14,122 bases of DNA from Candidatus Poseidoniales archaeon. GTDB lineage: Archaea; Thermoplasmatota; Poseidoniia; Poseidoniales; Thalassarchaeaceae. Positions 1 through 6,837 of this stretch are shown here, one piece after another (within the stretch, counting starts at the first letter, position 1; each line of letters starts with the position of its first letter). The notes under the pieces were generated by a model that saw only the letters and a program-made list of their open reading frames with translations, made no database searches and had not been told where the DNA came from. The stretch lies in the NCBI GenBank assembly GCA_028821815.1, contig JAPKEY010000019.1, positions 1-14,122 of the forward strand. Direction: 5' to 3'. The position numbers were made by a program, and so were the translations under genes.

Positions 1-2
1 TG

Positions 3-53
3 ACAAACAAGGTCATTGCCGACGACGAATTAACGCAGTCGGAAGGTGCGTGA
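3..53 (+). CDS. C-terminal end of an unidentified upstream gene (partial)
   Basis: An open frame enters from the left edge and ends at TGA (51-53), one base before the ATG of guaAb. It encodes the tail TNKVIADDELTQSEGA. The TGA-G-ATG spacing and the GGAAGG ribosome-binding site lying inside its last codons suggest an operon with translational coupling to guaAb. The fragment is too short to name. The glutaminase subunit of GMP synthase (guaAa) or another nucleotide-metabolism gene would be a natural neighbour, but nothing in these 16 residues shows it. Confidence 0.4.
   Translation, partial: TNKVIADDELTQSEGA
41..46 (+). promoter_or_regulatory. Shine-Dalgarno GGAAGG of guaAb
   Basis: GGAAGG lies 8 bases before the ATG at 55. 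It overlaps the alternative in-frame GTG at 46, so it argues for ATG 55 as the real start. It sits inside the end of the upstream reading frame. Confidence 0.55.
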
Positions 54-54
54 G

Positions 55-999
55 ATGGACACTCAGATGTTCATTGATGAAGGGGTCGCCATTCTCAAAG
101 AGAAAATCGATGATATTGCAATCATCGCCTGTAGTGGCGGAATCGATTCGACTGTTGCCGCAGTGATGGCAAATGGTGCGGTCGGTGACATGCTACACTG
201 TGTTTATGTCGATACGGGATTCATGCGAAAAGGTGAAACTGAAGAAGTTCGCGAAATGCTCAATGATTTGGGACTCAATCTGAAGATTGTAGATGCAAGT
301 GAACGCTTCTTCAAGCACCTCGAGGGTGTGACTGAGCCCGAAGAAAAGCGCAAAGTGATCGGTGAACAATTCATACGTGTCTTTGAGGAAGAACAGGCTT
401 CTTGTGGCGCTAAGTACCTCGTTCAGGGCACAATCGCACCGGATTGGATTGAATCCGGTGGCGGTGAGCGTGATGTCATCAAGAGCCATCACAATGTGGG
501 TGGCTTACCCGATGATGTGGATTTGACAATCGTCGAGCCACTACGAAATTTTTACAAAGACGAAATTCGCAACATGGCTGCATTGCTGGAAATTCCAAGT
601 AGCAATCGCCAACCGTTCCCTGGGCCAGGACTTGCAGTCCGTGTTTTGGGTGACCTCACACGGAAAAGAACTGAGGCTTGTAGAGAAGCATGCGCCATTG
701 TCGAAGAAGAATTCGAAATGGGTGCTGAGGCAGGAGAAATGGAAATCCCTTGGCAGTATTTTGCAGCATTGCTCCCGGTTAGAAGTGTTGGTGTCCATGG
801 TGATGCGCGAGTCTATGGCGAGACGATTGTGGTGAGGGCAGTACGCAGTATTGACGGGATGTCAGCACGCTACTCTGAAATTCCACACAGTATTCTGCAA
901 AAGATTAGCACCCGTATTACTAACACGCTGAAGGGAGATGTCAACCGAGTTGTCTACGACATTACTCACAAGCCACCGGGCACCATCGAATGGGAGTAA
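55..999 (+). CDS. guaAb: GMP synthase, ATP-pyrophosphatase subunit (GuaAb)
   Basis: This is the synthetase subunit of GMP synthase. It adenylylates XMP and replaces the adenylate with ammonia to give GMP, the last step of de novo guanine nucleotide synthesis in the cytosol. The protein has 314 residues from ATG 55. The PP-loop SGGIDS is at residues 27-32. Family blocks follow: QGTIAPDWIESG near 124-135, FPGPGLAVR at 188-196, and the signature end KPPGTIEWE at 306-314, so the dimerisation domain is complete. No glutamine amidotransferase domain is fused, which is the usual archaeal arrangement, so ammonia must come from a separate GuaAa. ATG 55 is preferred over GTG 46 because GGAAGG (41-46) is correctly spaced for it. 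The stop abuts the stop of the convergent gene with no gap. The pyrimidine-rich run just after it (CTCCTCTTCTT) could help termination, though that is only a guess. Confidence 0.96.
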   Translation: MDTQMFIDEGVAILKEKIDDIAIIACSGGIDSTVAAVMANGAVGDMLHCVYVDTGFMRKGETEEVREMLNDLGLNLKIVDASERFFKHLEGVTEPEEKRKVIGEQFIRVFEEEQASCGAKYLVQGTIAPDWIESGGGERDVIKSHHNVGGLPDDVDLTIVEPLRNFYKDEIRNMAALLEIPSSNRQPFPGPGLAVRVLGDLTRKRTEACREACAIVEEEFEMGAEAGEMEIPWQYFAALLPVRSVGVHGDARVYGETIVVRAVRSIDGMSARYSEIPHSILQKISTRITNTLKGDVNRVVYDITHKPPGTIEWE

Positions 1000-1911
1000 T
1001 CACTCCTCTTCTTGATCCCAACAAAAACGCATGTTAGCAGGCCATTCTGCGATGACAGGGGACACTGGTGGGGAGCCGATTCTCTCCCGAATTGCCACAA
1101 CATTAGGGACGTCTGCGAAAGTGCGACCCAAGCGAGAAAATGGTCTGTTCGGCCCCACTGATGGGCCCACAAATGGATCGATGATCGCGCCACTAGGATG
1201 TACTAAATGAATCGCAATGAAATCTTGATTGCCTTCTCGAACACCAAAGAGAATCACTTCCATGCGCGTGTCCCCCATCTCACCTGAACTAATTTGACGT
1301 CGAGCAAGAGGACGGCGCGCCCAGCGCTTAGATTCAGAAACCCATTCAGAATCGAGGCTAGAGAGACCGATATTGACGTGTGCAATGGGTAGAAGCCATC
1401 GTCCAGGTGGCCACGCTAGTAGAGTTGCAATACGCACCACATGAGACAGCCACAATGGAATCGAGATGACCATGGCCAATATTGCAAGAGGCCCAACTGG
1501 CTGATTGTATATGATCCATGCCAATACCCCGAGCAGAACCGTTTCGATACGGATGAGGTTCCACATCAGCATCTTGGCTGGTGAACCTTCGGTTTGATTC
1601 AAAGAAATAATCGAAGCTGCTAACCAAAGCAATACGAAAGAGCCAACGAAAAGACTGATTCCCAAGCGTAAATCCATTCCAATCCCATGGCCAAGCGCGT
1701 GGAGCATCATCGGAATCAATCCTGCTGAAAGAAAGAATACCGACCAAGCCGCAGGGAAAAGGAATCCAACAAGACCCGGCTTCAATCGCTGTCTTCGCCA
1801 ACTATTCCATGCATCAGGGGAGGCAACTTCGTGTGGAAGGCGGACGGGTAAAGGTCCGGAACCAAACCACCTTGCTTCTCCGAGAAGAAAGGATTGGTCA
1901 GCACTCGCCAT
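1000..1911 (-). CDS. four-helix membrane protein of unknown function
   Basis: I do not recognise a family. Numbered from the ATG at 1911 the protein has 303 residues. It has a short soluble N-terminus containing RWFGSGPLPVRLP, then four hydrophobic segments at roughly 46-70, 82-103, 115-135 and 139-166. Next comes a basic stretch (KRWARRPLARRQ) and a soluble C-terminal part of about 100 residues with a conserved-looking strand pattern (MEVILFGVREGNQDFIAIHL) and a Pro/Gly-rich loop. The even helix number and basic loop suggest both ends lie in the cytosol. The start is uncertain: ATG 1938 and ATG 2007 are also in frame, and none has a Shine-Dalgarno. The longest version would overlap the start codon of the divergent peptidase gene. 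The stop directly abuts the guaAb stop. Neighbours give no functional clue. Confidence 0.72.
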   Translation of the reverse strand: MASADQSFLLGEARWFGSGPLPVRLPHEVASPDAWNSWRRQRLKPGLVGFLFPAAWSVFFLSAGLIPMMLHALGHGIGMDLRLGISLFVGSFVLLWLAASIISLNQTEGSPAKMLMWNLIRIETVLLGVLAWIIYNQPVGPLAILAMVISIPLWLSHVVRIATLLAWPPGRWLLPIAHVNIGLSSLDSEWVSESKRWARRPLARRQISSGEMGDTRMEVILFGVREGNQDFIAIHLVHPSGAIIDPFVGPSVGPNRPFSRLGRTFADVPNVVAIRERIGSPPVSPVIAEWPANMRFCWDQEEE

Positions 1912-1973
1912 ACCGGTGCGGTATAATCCATCCCGCATCAATTCGACGCCGTGCACTGCCCGAAGCGTCAAAA

Positions 1974-2000
1974 CACCGCAGTGTACACGCAGTGCCGGTG
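1974..2000. promoter_or_regulatory. repeat-rich divergent start region, possible operator
   Basis: The space between the membrane-protein and peptidase starts holds CACCG (1974-1978) facing CGGTG (1996-2000). Two direct copies of CGCAGTG (1977-1983 and 1988-1994) lie inside, along with the palindrome GTGTACAC (1981-1988). CACTGC at 1954-1959 is inverted relative to the two copies. This could be a regulator site or an mRNA hairpin ahead of the peptidase ATG. No clear archaeal TATA box was found, and chance is a real alternative. Confidence 0.22.
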
Positions 2001-2005
2001 CGACC

Positions 2006-3022
2006 ATGCTGAAGCGGGTAATCCCTCTCTTTGTGTTGAGCGTACTCCTACTCAGTTACATCCCCAGCGCTGCTGCATGTGAAACTGAAGTTGGAAGGGT
2101 TCCTTCACCCACGGGTATTTCTCCAAACAAGGATGATTCAATTCGAGAGACTGTGAGAATTTCTAAAATTGGGCAAGAAACTGCCCGCTTCATGTTATGG
2201 GAGGTGTTGATGGGTGCAAATTACACCGAGGAATACATTGCAGGGGAAATCGATCAAGCAATGATAACTGCAGGTTCAAATCCAAATTGGAATTCCTTCG
2301 ATACGATTGTAGCGAGTGGTGTAAATGGGGCAATTCCACATGGTGACCCTGATAATAATGGAGCGGGACCAAAGCAAGTGATGCTAGGTGATGTTGTGGT
2401 TGTTGATTTGGGTGCTCGCGTGAATGATTGGGTCAGCGACATCACACGAACATACATTGTAGGAGCAACAGACAATTTTACGATTATTGATTCGTATATG
2501 GCAGTCTATGATGCACAAAACCTGACATTCCCCGTCATTGAAGCGGGTACACCAGCATGGGTACCGGATGATATTGCGCGCACCCACATTACTGAGCGGG
2601 GTTACGGAGATTTGTTCATCCATTCTCTTGGGCATGGATTTGGAGTCTGTGTTCATGAACCACCGCTGCTCTCCAGTGGTACAGATGACCCACTTTTTGG
2701 ACTAACATACAACCAACAGCCACTGATGGTGTGGGATGCTGTAACGGTAGAACCAGGAATCTATCATGACGGTTGGTTTGGAATCCGAATCGAGGATGAC
2801 TTCCTCGTCAATGCCGAGGGTCATGAATTCCTTTCTGAAGACATTCCAAGAGATTTAGATTGGTTCATGATTCTACCTGGCGATTATGAAAACGCATCAA
2901 TGGCACCCGACACAGAAGAAGGTGGGGTACGTAGTGTGCCTGCAGTAGGCATCATTGAGTCGCTGCTGCTATGTTCGGTTGTTGCCGTGTTTACTCGCCG
3001 TCGCATGGATGGCGAAGAATGA
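2006..3022 (+). CDS. secreted M24-family metallopeptidase (Xaa-Pro aminopeptidase-like)
   Basis: This is a pita-bread-fold metallopeptidase predicted to cleave N-terminal residues, probably Xaa-Pro, outside the cell. From ATG 2006 it has 338 residues. A signal peptide covers about 1-24 and ends SAAAC, where Cys25 might be lipidated. All five dimetal ligands of family M24 are visible: Asp134 (VVDLGA), Asp145 (SDITRT), His210 (GHGFG), Glu249 (VEPGIY) and Glu263 (IRIED). The accessory histidines are His112 (IPHG) and His217 (VHEPP), the latter typical of aminopeptidase P. The creatinase N-terminal domain is missing, so this is a catalytic domain alone. The C-terminus has a hydrophobic stretch (about 311-330) followed by RRR, resembling the tripartite tails recognised by archaeosortases. 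The last 32 bases overlap the convergent gcvPB gene. ATG 2006 is chosen because translation upstream of it is not signal-peptide-like. Confidence 0.88.
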   Translation: MLKRVIPLFVLSVLLLSYIPSAAACETEVGRVPSPTGISPNKDDSIRETVRISKIGQETARFMLWEVLMGANYTEEYIAGEIDQAMITAGSNPNWNSFDTIVASGVNGAIPHGDPDNNGAGPKQVMLGDVVVVDLGARVNDWVSDITRTYIVGATDNFTIIDSYMAVYDAQNLTFPVIEAGTPAWVPDDIARTHITERGYGDLFIHSLGHGFGVCVHEPPLLSSGTDDPLFGLTYNQQPLMVWDAVTVEPGIYHDGWFGIRIEDDFLVNAEGHEFLSEDIPRDLDWFMILPGDYENASMAPDTEEGGVRSVPAVGIIESLLLCSVVAVFTRRRMDGEE

Positions 3023-4469
3023 GGTTGCGAGCGGCCCAAACTTCGTCAACACGCTTCACTGGTGTGTCATGCGGGGCTGTCTTGACAAGTTCAGGGTCCT
3101 CGGTGAGGATGTGGAGGAAATCATCTGCAAACTGATCAATGGCATCCTTGCTCTCCGTTTCAGTCGGCTCAAACATCAAACACTCGGGGACAATCATAGG
3201 GAAATATAGTGTCGGTGCCATGTATCCATAATCCAACAGACGTTTTGCCATGTCCTTGCCAGTTACCCCAGTTACATCCTTCACGGGAGTCATGCTGAGG
3301 GTAAACTCGTGTTTGACAACGTCTGCGGGAGCACCATCAATTGGCATCGCATGGATTTGATTGAGAACCTCTTGCGAGGGATTCATGATCCGATGACGAA
3401 GATAGTTGGCATTGAGAACAGCGTGTTCACTCATCTTCTCAAGATCGCAGCCGTATCGGCGATAAAATGCCCATGCGCGTACGGTCGCCCCTGAATTTCC
3501 ATGCCATTGCTGAACCTTACCGATTGACTTTGGTGGGCTATACCAATCAAACCAGATTTCCCCCTCTTCATCTTCATCGGCAACCACCAAGGGAGCTGGA
3601 AGATAATCAGAGAGATGTTCCTTGACTCCAATCGGTCCTGCACCGGGCCCGCCACCACCATGGGGCTGACTGAAGGTCTTGTGGAGGTTGTAGTGAACCG
3701 CATCAAAGCCCATCAGGCCCGGGTTAGTCTTACCGAGAATCGCATTAAAATTGGCACCGTCATAGTACATCTGGCCACCTGCTGCATGGACGATTTCGGA
3801 GGCTTCTGCAATCTCCGGCTCGAATATACCTAACGTACTGGGGTTTGTGACCATCATCGCAGCGGTATCATCTCCGACTACGGCGCGTAGCGCATCTAAA
3901 TCCAATCGACCATTCTCAAGAGAGGGGATTTCGATGATATCATAACCACACATTGCCGCACTCGCTGGATTCGTTCCATGTGCACTATCTGGAACGATGA
4001 CCTTGTCTCGATTTGATTGTCCTATCTCACGGTGATATTCCTGAATACAGCGCATCGCAGTAAATTCACCTTGGGCTCCTGCAACCGGTTGCAGTGTCAC
4101 AGTGTCCATGCCCGCACAGTGAGCAAGCATCTCTTGCATTTCGTGGAAAATCGCCATCAGTCCTTGCAAATGCGATGCAGGTGCCAACGCATGCAAATCA
4201 TTCATTCCTGGCATCTGAACAATACGCTCGTTGACACGGGGATTGTGTTTCATCGTACAGGAGCCGAGTGGATAGAACCCCGAATCAATTCCGTGACTTC
4301 GTGTTGAAAGCCACGTATAGTGGCGTACGATTTCTGGCTCGGAAGCACGTGGCCAACGTGGCAACTTGCTACGTTGTAAATCGACTGGAATGGTGAATGC
4401 CTCCGAGATGGGTTTGGGCTGTGCATAGCCGGCACCCTGGGCGCCATTAAAAGCAAACAAATCACTCAT
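2991..4469 (-). CDS. gcvPB: glycine dehydrogenase (decarboxylating) subunit 2, GcvPB
   Basis: This is the PLP-binding half of the P-protein of the glycine cleavage system. It decarboxylates glycine and passes the aminomethyl group to lipoyl-GcvH in the cytosol. The 492 residues match the usual length. Visible family blocks are YPLGSCTMK (66-74), DSAHGTNPASA (161-171), YYDGANFNAI (235-244) and NLHKTFSQPHGGGGPGAGP (261-279), with Lys264 as the PLP Schiff-base lysine. The start ATG overlaps the gcvPA stop in ATGA (4466-4469), and GGAGGGG (4475-4481) is a good ribosome-binding site, so the two subunits are translationally coupled. The last ten codons overlap the convergent peptidase gene. GcvT, GcvH and lipoamide dehydrogenase are not in this window. 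Glycine cleavage feeds C1 units to folate; the reverse reaction is possible but cannot be judged here. Confidence 0.96.
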   Translation of the reverse strand: MSDLFAFNGAQGAGYAQPKPISEAFTIPVDLQRSKLPRWPRASEPEIVRHYTWLSTRSHGIDSGFYPLGSCTMKHNPRVNERIVQMPGMNDLHALAPASHLQGLMAIFHEMQEMLAHCAGMDTVTLQPVAGAQGEFTAMRCIQEYHREIGQSNRDKVIVPDSAHGTNPASAAMCGYDIIEIPSLENGRLDLDALRAVVGDDTAAMMVTNPSTLGIFEPEIAEASEIVHAAGGQMYYDGANFNAILGKTNPGLMGFDAVHYNLHKTFSQPHGGGGPGAGPIGVKEHLSDYLPAPLVVADEDEEGEIWFDWYSPPKSIGKVQQWHGNSGATVRAWAFYRRYGCDLEKMSEHAVLNANYLRHRIMNPSQEVLNQIHAMPIDGAPADVVKHEFTLSMTPVKDVTGVTGKDMAKRLLDYGYMAPTLYFPMIVPECLMFEPTETESKDAIDQFADDFLHILTEDPELVKTAPHDTPVKRVDEVWAARNLILRHPCDGE

Positions 4470-5836
4470 TCATACCCCTCCAACCAATCCTGAATTCCTT
4501 CAGCGAGTTCTTCGATATCCTCAGCGTCAATTTGATCGGTCGCACAGACCAAAAGTTCGTTTTTGCGTTCAGGCCACCATTGTGAAAGATCAAGCCCACC
4601 TGTAATGTCGCATTCTTCATCGAGGAATGAGAGTAAATCAGCAGAGGGGCGCGGAAGACGGATGGCGAACTCATTGAAATGTGTCCCATTGGGATGTACA
4701 GATTCGACACCATCAAGGGCTAGCACAGCGACCTTTGTGGCCGCACAGGCTCCCGCATTACGTCGAGCGAGTGTCTCCAATCCTTCAGGCCCTAACAATG
4801 CCATGTGCATCGCACCCATCAAAGCGATGAGGGTTTCATTAGAACAGATGTTTGAGGTGGCACGATGGCGCCGAATATGCTGCTCGCGAGTGCTGAGGGT
4901 GAGTGTGAATGCACGTTCACCTTCTGAATCCCTTGACAAACCCACGATACGCCCGGGCATCTGTCGAATATAGGGCTGAGAGCAAGCAAAGAGTCCGTAA
5001 ATGGGGCCCCCGGCTGTAGGACCAATTCCGAATGGTTGACCCTCGCCGACGACGATATCAGCACCATAATCACCCGGTGGTGCAACCAAACCGAGTGATA
5101 CAGGTTGTACACCGACTACAAGAGCTGTATTTTCACCAATAATCGACTTCAGTTGGCACAGTCCCGAATCGAGAAGCCCCAATGCATTAGGTTGCTCAAC
5201 GTACACTGCACAAGCACCTTCCGCGGCGGCTGTTGCAGTCAAATCAAGCATTCCATCTGCATCATGCGGGAGTGTTTTGATGACAATTTCCGCACCTTGC
5301 GTGTAGTTGTGAATGACCGACATACGATGTGGCGGAACCAATTCGGAGACATAGATTGTCAATTTCTGTGCTGCTTTTCGATCGTGGACACGGACTGCAC
5401 AGGTCAAAGCTTCAGCCGCTGCTGTGCTTGCATCATACATCGAAACGTTGGACACAGGTAGCCCAACCAATTCAGAAACCATGGTCTGAAATTCCCACAT
5501 TGCCTGAAGCATGCCTTGGCTGACTTCAGGTTGATAGGGTGTGTACGCTGTCAAAAATTCACCACGGGTAGCCAACATCGGCACCATTGTAGGCACATAA
5601 TTGCTGTAGAGGCCTGCACCGAGGAAAGATGGACGACTATCGACAGAGATGTTCATGTCCAATAGCATTCGAGCCTCACGTAGAATTTCTTCCTCGGTTT
5701 GTGGAGGTGGTAAATCGAGTGGTTCAACCCTCCGAACGTGTTCTGGAATATCAGTGAACAAATCATCGATAGAGGTCATTCCCATGACCGCGAGCATCTC
5801 ATCCTCACGTCCAAGATTCGGGAGTTGGTCGACCAA
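4466..5836 (-). CDS. gcvPA: glycine dehydrogenase (decarboxylating) subunit 1, GcvPA
   Basis: This is the non-PLP half of the split P-protein. It forms an (alpha-beta)2 enzyme with GcvPB. I place the start at the TTG of 5836-5834, giving 456 residues. A perfect GGAGGTGA (5848-5841) precedes this TTG by four bases. The resulting N-terminus puts MLAVMGMTSIDDLF at residue 14, the spacing expected from the family. The longer frame from GTG 5875 would put the ribosome-binding site and a 7-bp GC hairpin inside the coding region. Recognisable blocks are SFLGAGLYSNYVP, TAYTPYQPEVSQGMLQ and MYDASTAAAEA in the first third, and GEGQPFGIGPTAGGP (about 260-275). It is the first gene of the gcvPA-gcvPB operon and is divergent from the SDR gene. 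Confidence 0.95.
   Translation of the reverse strand: MVDQLPNLGREDEMLAVMGMTSIDDLFTDIPEHVRRVEPLDLPPPQTEEEILREARMLLDMNISVDSRPSFLGAGLYSNYVPTMVPMLATRGEFLTAYTPYQPEVSQGMLQAMWEFQTMVSELVGLPVSNVSMYDASTAAAEALTCAVRVHDRKAAQKLTIYVSELVPPHRMSVIHNYTQGAEIVIKTLPHDADGMLDLTATAAAEGACAVYVEQPNALGLLDSGLCQLKSIIGENTALVVGVQPVSLGLVAPPGDYGADIVVGEGQPFGIGPTAGGPIYGLFACSQPYIRQMPGRIVGLSRDSEGERAFTLTLSTREQHIRRHRATSNICSNETLIALMGAMHMALLGPEGLETLARRNAGACAATKVAVLALDGVESVHPNGTHFNEFAIRLPRPSADLLSFLDEECDITGGLDLSQWWPERKNELLVCATDQIDAEDIEELAEGIQDWLEGYE
4475..4481 (-). promoter_or_regulatory. Shine-Dalgarno GGAGGGG of gcvPB
   Basis: On the minus strand GGAGGGG ends five bases before the gcvPB ATG, inside the last codons of gcvPA. It supports coupled translation through the ATGA overlap and shows that this organism uses Shine-Dalgarno initiation for internal operon genes. 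Confidence 0.65.
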
Positions 5837-5840
5837 GGGT

Positions 5841-5848
5841 TCACCTCC
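5841..5848 (-). promoter_or_regulatory. Shine-Dalgarno GGAGGTGA deciding a TTG start
   Basis: GGAGGTGA is fully complementary to the usual archaeal 16S rRNA 3' end (ATCACCTCC). It is followed by ACCC and then TTG at 5836. It fixes the gcvPA start about 13 codons downstream of the longest open frame. Confidence 0.75.
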
Positions 5849-5850
5849 GA

Positions 5851-5867
5851 GCGCCCCGTAGGGGCGC
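5851..5867 (-). promoter_or_regulatory. GC-rich hairpin two bases upstream of the gcvPA Shine-Dalgarno
   Basis: On the minus strand GCGCCCC-TAC-GGGGCGC forms a perfect 7-bp all-GC stem with a three-base loop. Only two bases separate it from GGAGGTGA. It resembles the hairpins at the starts of the two large surface-protein genes. It could protect the mRNA 5' end, set translation efficiency, or be part of a larger leader structure. Confidence 0.45.
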
Positions 5868-5874
5868 CTTTCCA

Positions 5875-5915
5875 CTCCCGCCTGTCATCTATCGGCTTTT
5901 CAAGGTTCGCGGGAG
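5875..5915. promoter_or_regulatory. inverted repeat in the gcvPA/SDR divergent leader
   Basis: CTCCCGC (5875-5881) faces GCGGGAG (5909-5915) with a 27-base spacer. If transcribed toward gcvPA it would form a second stem just upstream of the hairpin at 5851-5867. The order in the mRNA would be large stem, short linker, small stem, Shine-Dalgarno, TTG. I compared it by eye with the glycine riboswitch core and saw no match. It may be an operator or may be fortuitous. Confidence 0.25.
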
Positions 5916-5961
5916 GGGCGATGGGTTTGCAAAGGGAAATTAGCCGTCAACATCATACCCT

Positions 5962-6837
5962 ATGGGTGAAGAGGAAAAATCGGGCGTACATATGAAAGTG
6001 GCAATCAGCGGGTATGATGATTTTGTCCAACCATATCTGGAAGCTGCCCTTGGTGATAGTCTAGTCCAGATACCATCTGAAGTATTACAAGATAAATTAC
6101 ACCTTGATGTGCTTCTCACATCCTGTGATGCCGTGGTACTGATGAATGCACATCCGCCACAAACAGGTGGAGGGCGTGACGATCGTACCTCACTCTTGAC
6201 GATGAGGGAAGCAGCAAGACCAATTCTAGAGGCGGCCGAGCGCCATGGTAGTCTCCACTTAATCCTCATCGGAACCCTGCGCGTTCATCCACAACCAACG
6301 CCCGAAGATCCACTCTACTCCAGTCAAGTTTCTCTGGTTCCAAGAGACATCGCGGCAGAAGGACAACTTTGGGTGGAAGAGCGAGCGATGGAACATGCAA
6401 CAGAAAATGCCCCAGTCAGCGTCCTGAGGTGCTCCAATGTGCAGGGTGTTCGGCTAAATTCTAGTGAAGGAAATGGGATCCTCCACAAATTTGCCCAAGA
6501 CTCGATTTTTGGCTGGGTCAGTGTCCCAGGTGATGGTACACAAACGAAAGATTTCGTGCACATTTCAGATGTGATTGAAATTGTGATGCATGTCATGCAA
6601 AATCCACCTCCAACTCGTGAAACACTTTGTATTGGAACCGGCGAGGGTTCTCTCATGAGTGATGTCGCCGCGATTTACCACGAACGTACAGGAAGTGACC
6701 CCCAATATGGGAACGATGACTCACATGAAGTGTGGGGGGTTGTCGACGCATGGGAAATCGAGCAACGCTGTGGCTTCCGCCCAACTGTAACACCCGCAGA
6801 AATGATTGCTGAGGCGCTTGAAAACGCCGGTGTCTAA
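5962..6837 (+). CDS. degenerate NAD-dependent epimerase/dehydratase-like protein (extended SDR)
   Basis: The protein has 291 residues from ATG 5962. The family usually begins at the equivalent of ATG 5992 (MKVAISGYDD), so the true length may be 281. The C-terminal half is clearly extended-SDR: SVLRCSNVQG (153-162), PGDGTQTKDFVHISDV (189-204) and ETLCIGTGEG (220-229) match sugar-nucleotide epimerase blocks. Hallmarks are lost at the front. The glycine-rich GxxGxxG loop reads GYDDFVQ (17-23), and the catalytic Tyr-xxx-Lys region reads DIAAEGQLWVEE (129-140), with neither Tyr nor Lys in place. It may bind a nucleotide without classic catalysis, or act by another mechanism. No sugar-biosynthesis gene is adjacent. 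Neither candidate start has a Shine-Dalgarno, so the mRNA could be leaderless. The stop abuts the next, convergent gene. Confidence 0.8.
   Translation: MGEEEKSGVHMKVAISGYDDFVQPYLEAALGDSLVQIPSEVLQDKLHLDVLLTSCDAVVLMNAHPPQTGGGRDDRTSLLTMREAARPILEAAERHGSLHLILIGTLRVHPQPTPEDPLYSSQVSLVPRDIAAEGQLWVEERAMEHATENAPVSVLRCSNVQGVRLNSSEGNGILHKFAQDSIFGWVSVPGDGTQTKDFVHISDVIEIVMHVMQNPPPTRETLCIGTGEGSLMSDVAAIYHERTGSDPQYGNDDSHEVWGVVDAWEIEQRCGFRPTVTPAEMIAEALENAGV

Noticed and set aside
4563..4973. Open frame of 136 codons antisense to gcvPA
   Set aside because: gcvPA is strongly supported here by family motifs. The opposite frame has an odd Arg/Ser-rich composition and no ribosome-binding site.
5105..5461. Open frame of 118 codons antisense to gcvPA, Cys/His-rich
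   Set aside because: It is a shadow of a confirmed gene. The cysteines are scattered and do not form a zinc-finger pattern.
5849..5961. Glycine riboswitch ahead of gcvPA
   Set aside because: The context invited it, but I could not find the conserved aptamer core. Only two simple stems are visible.
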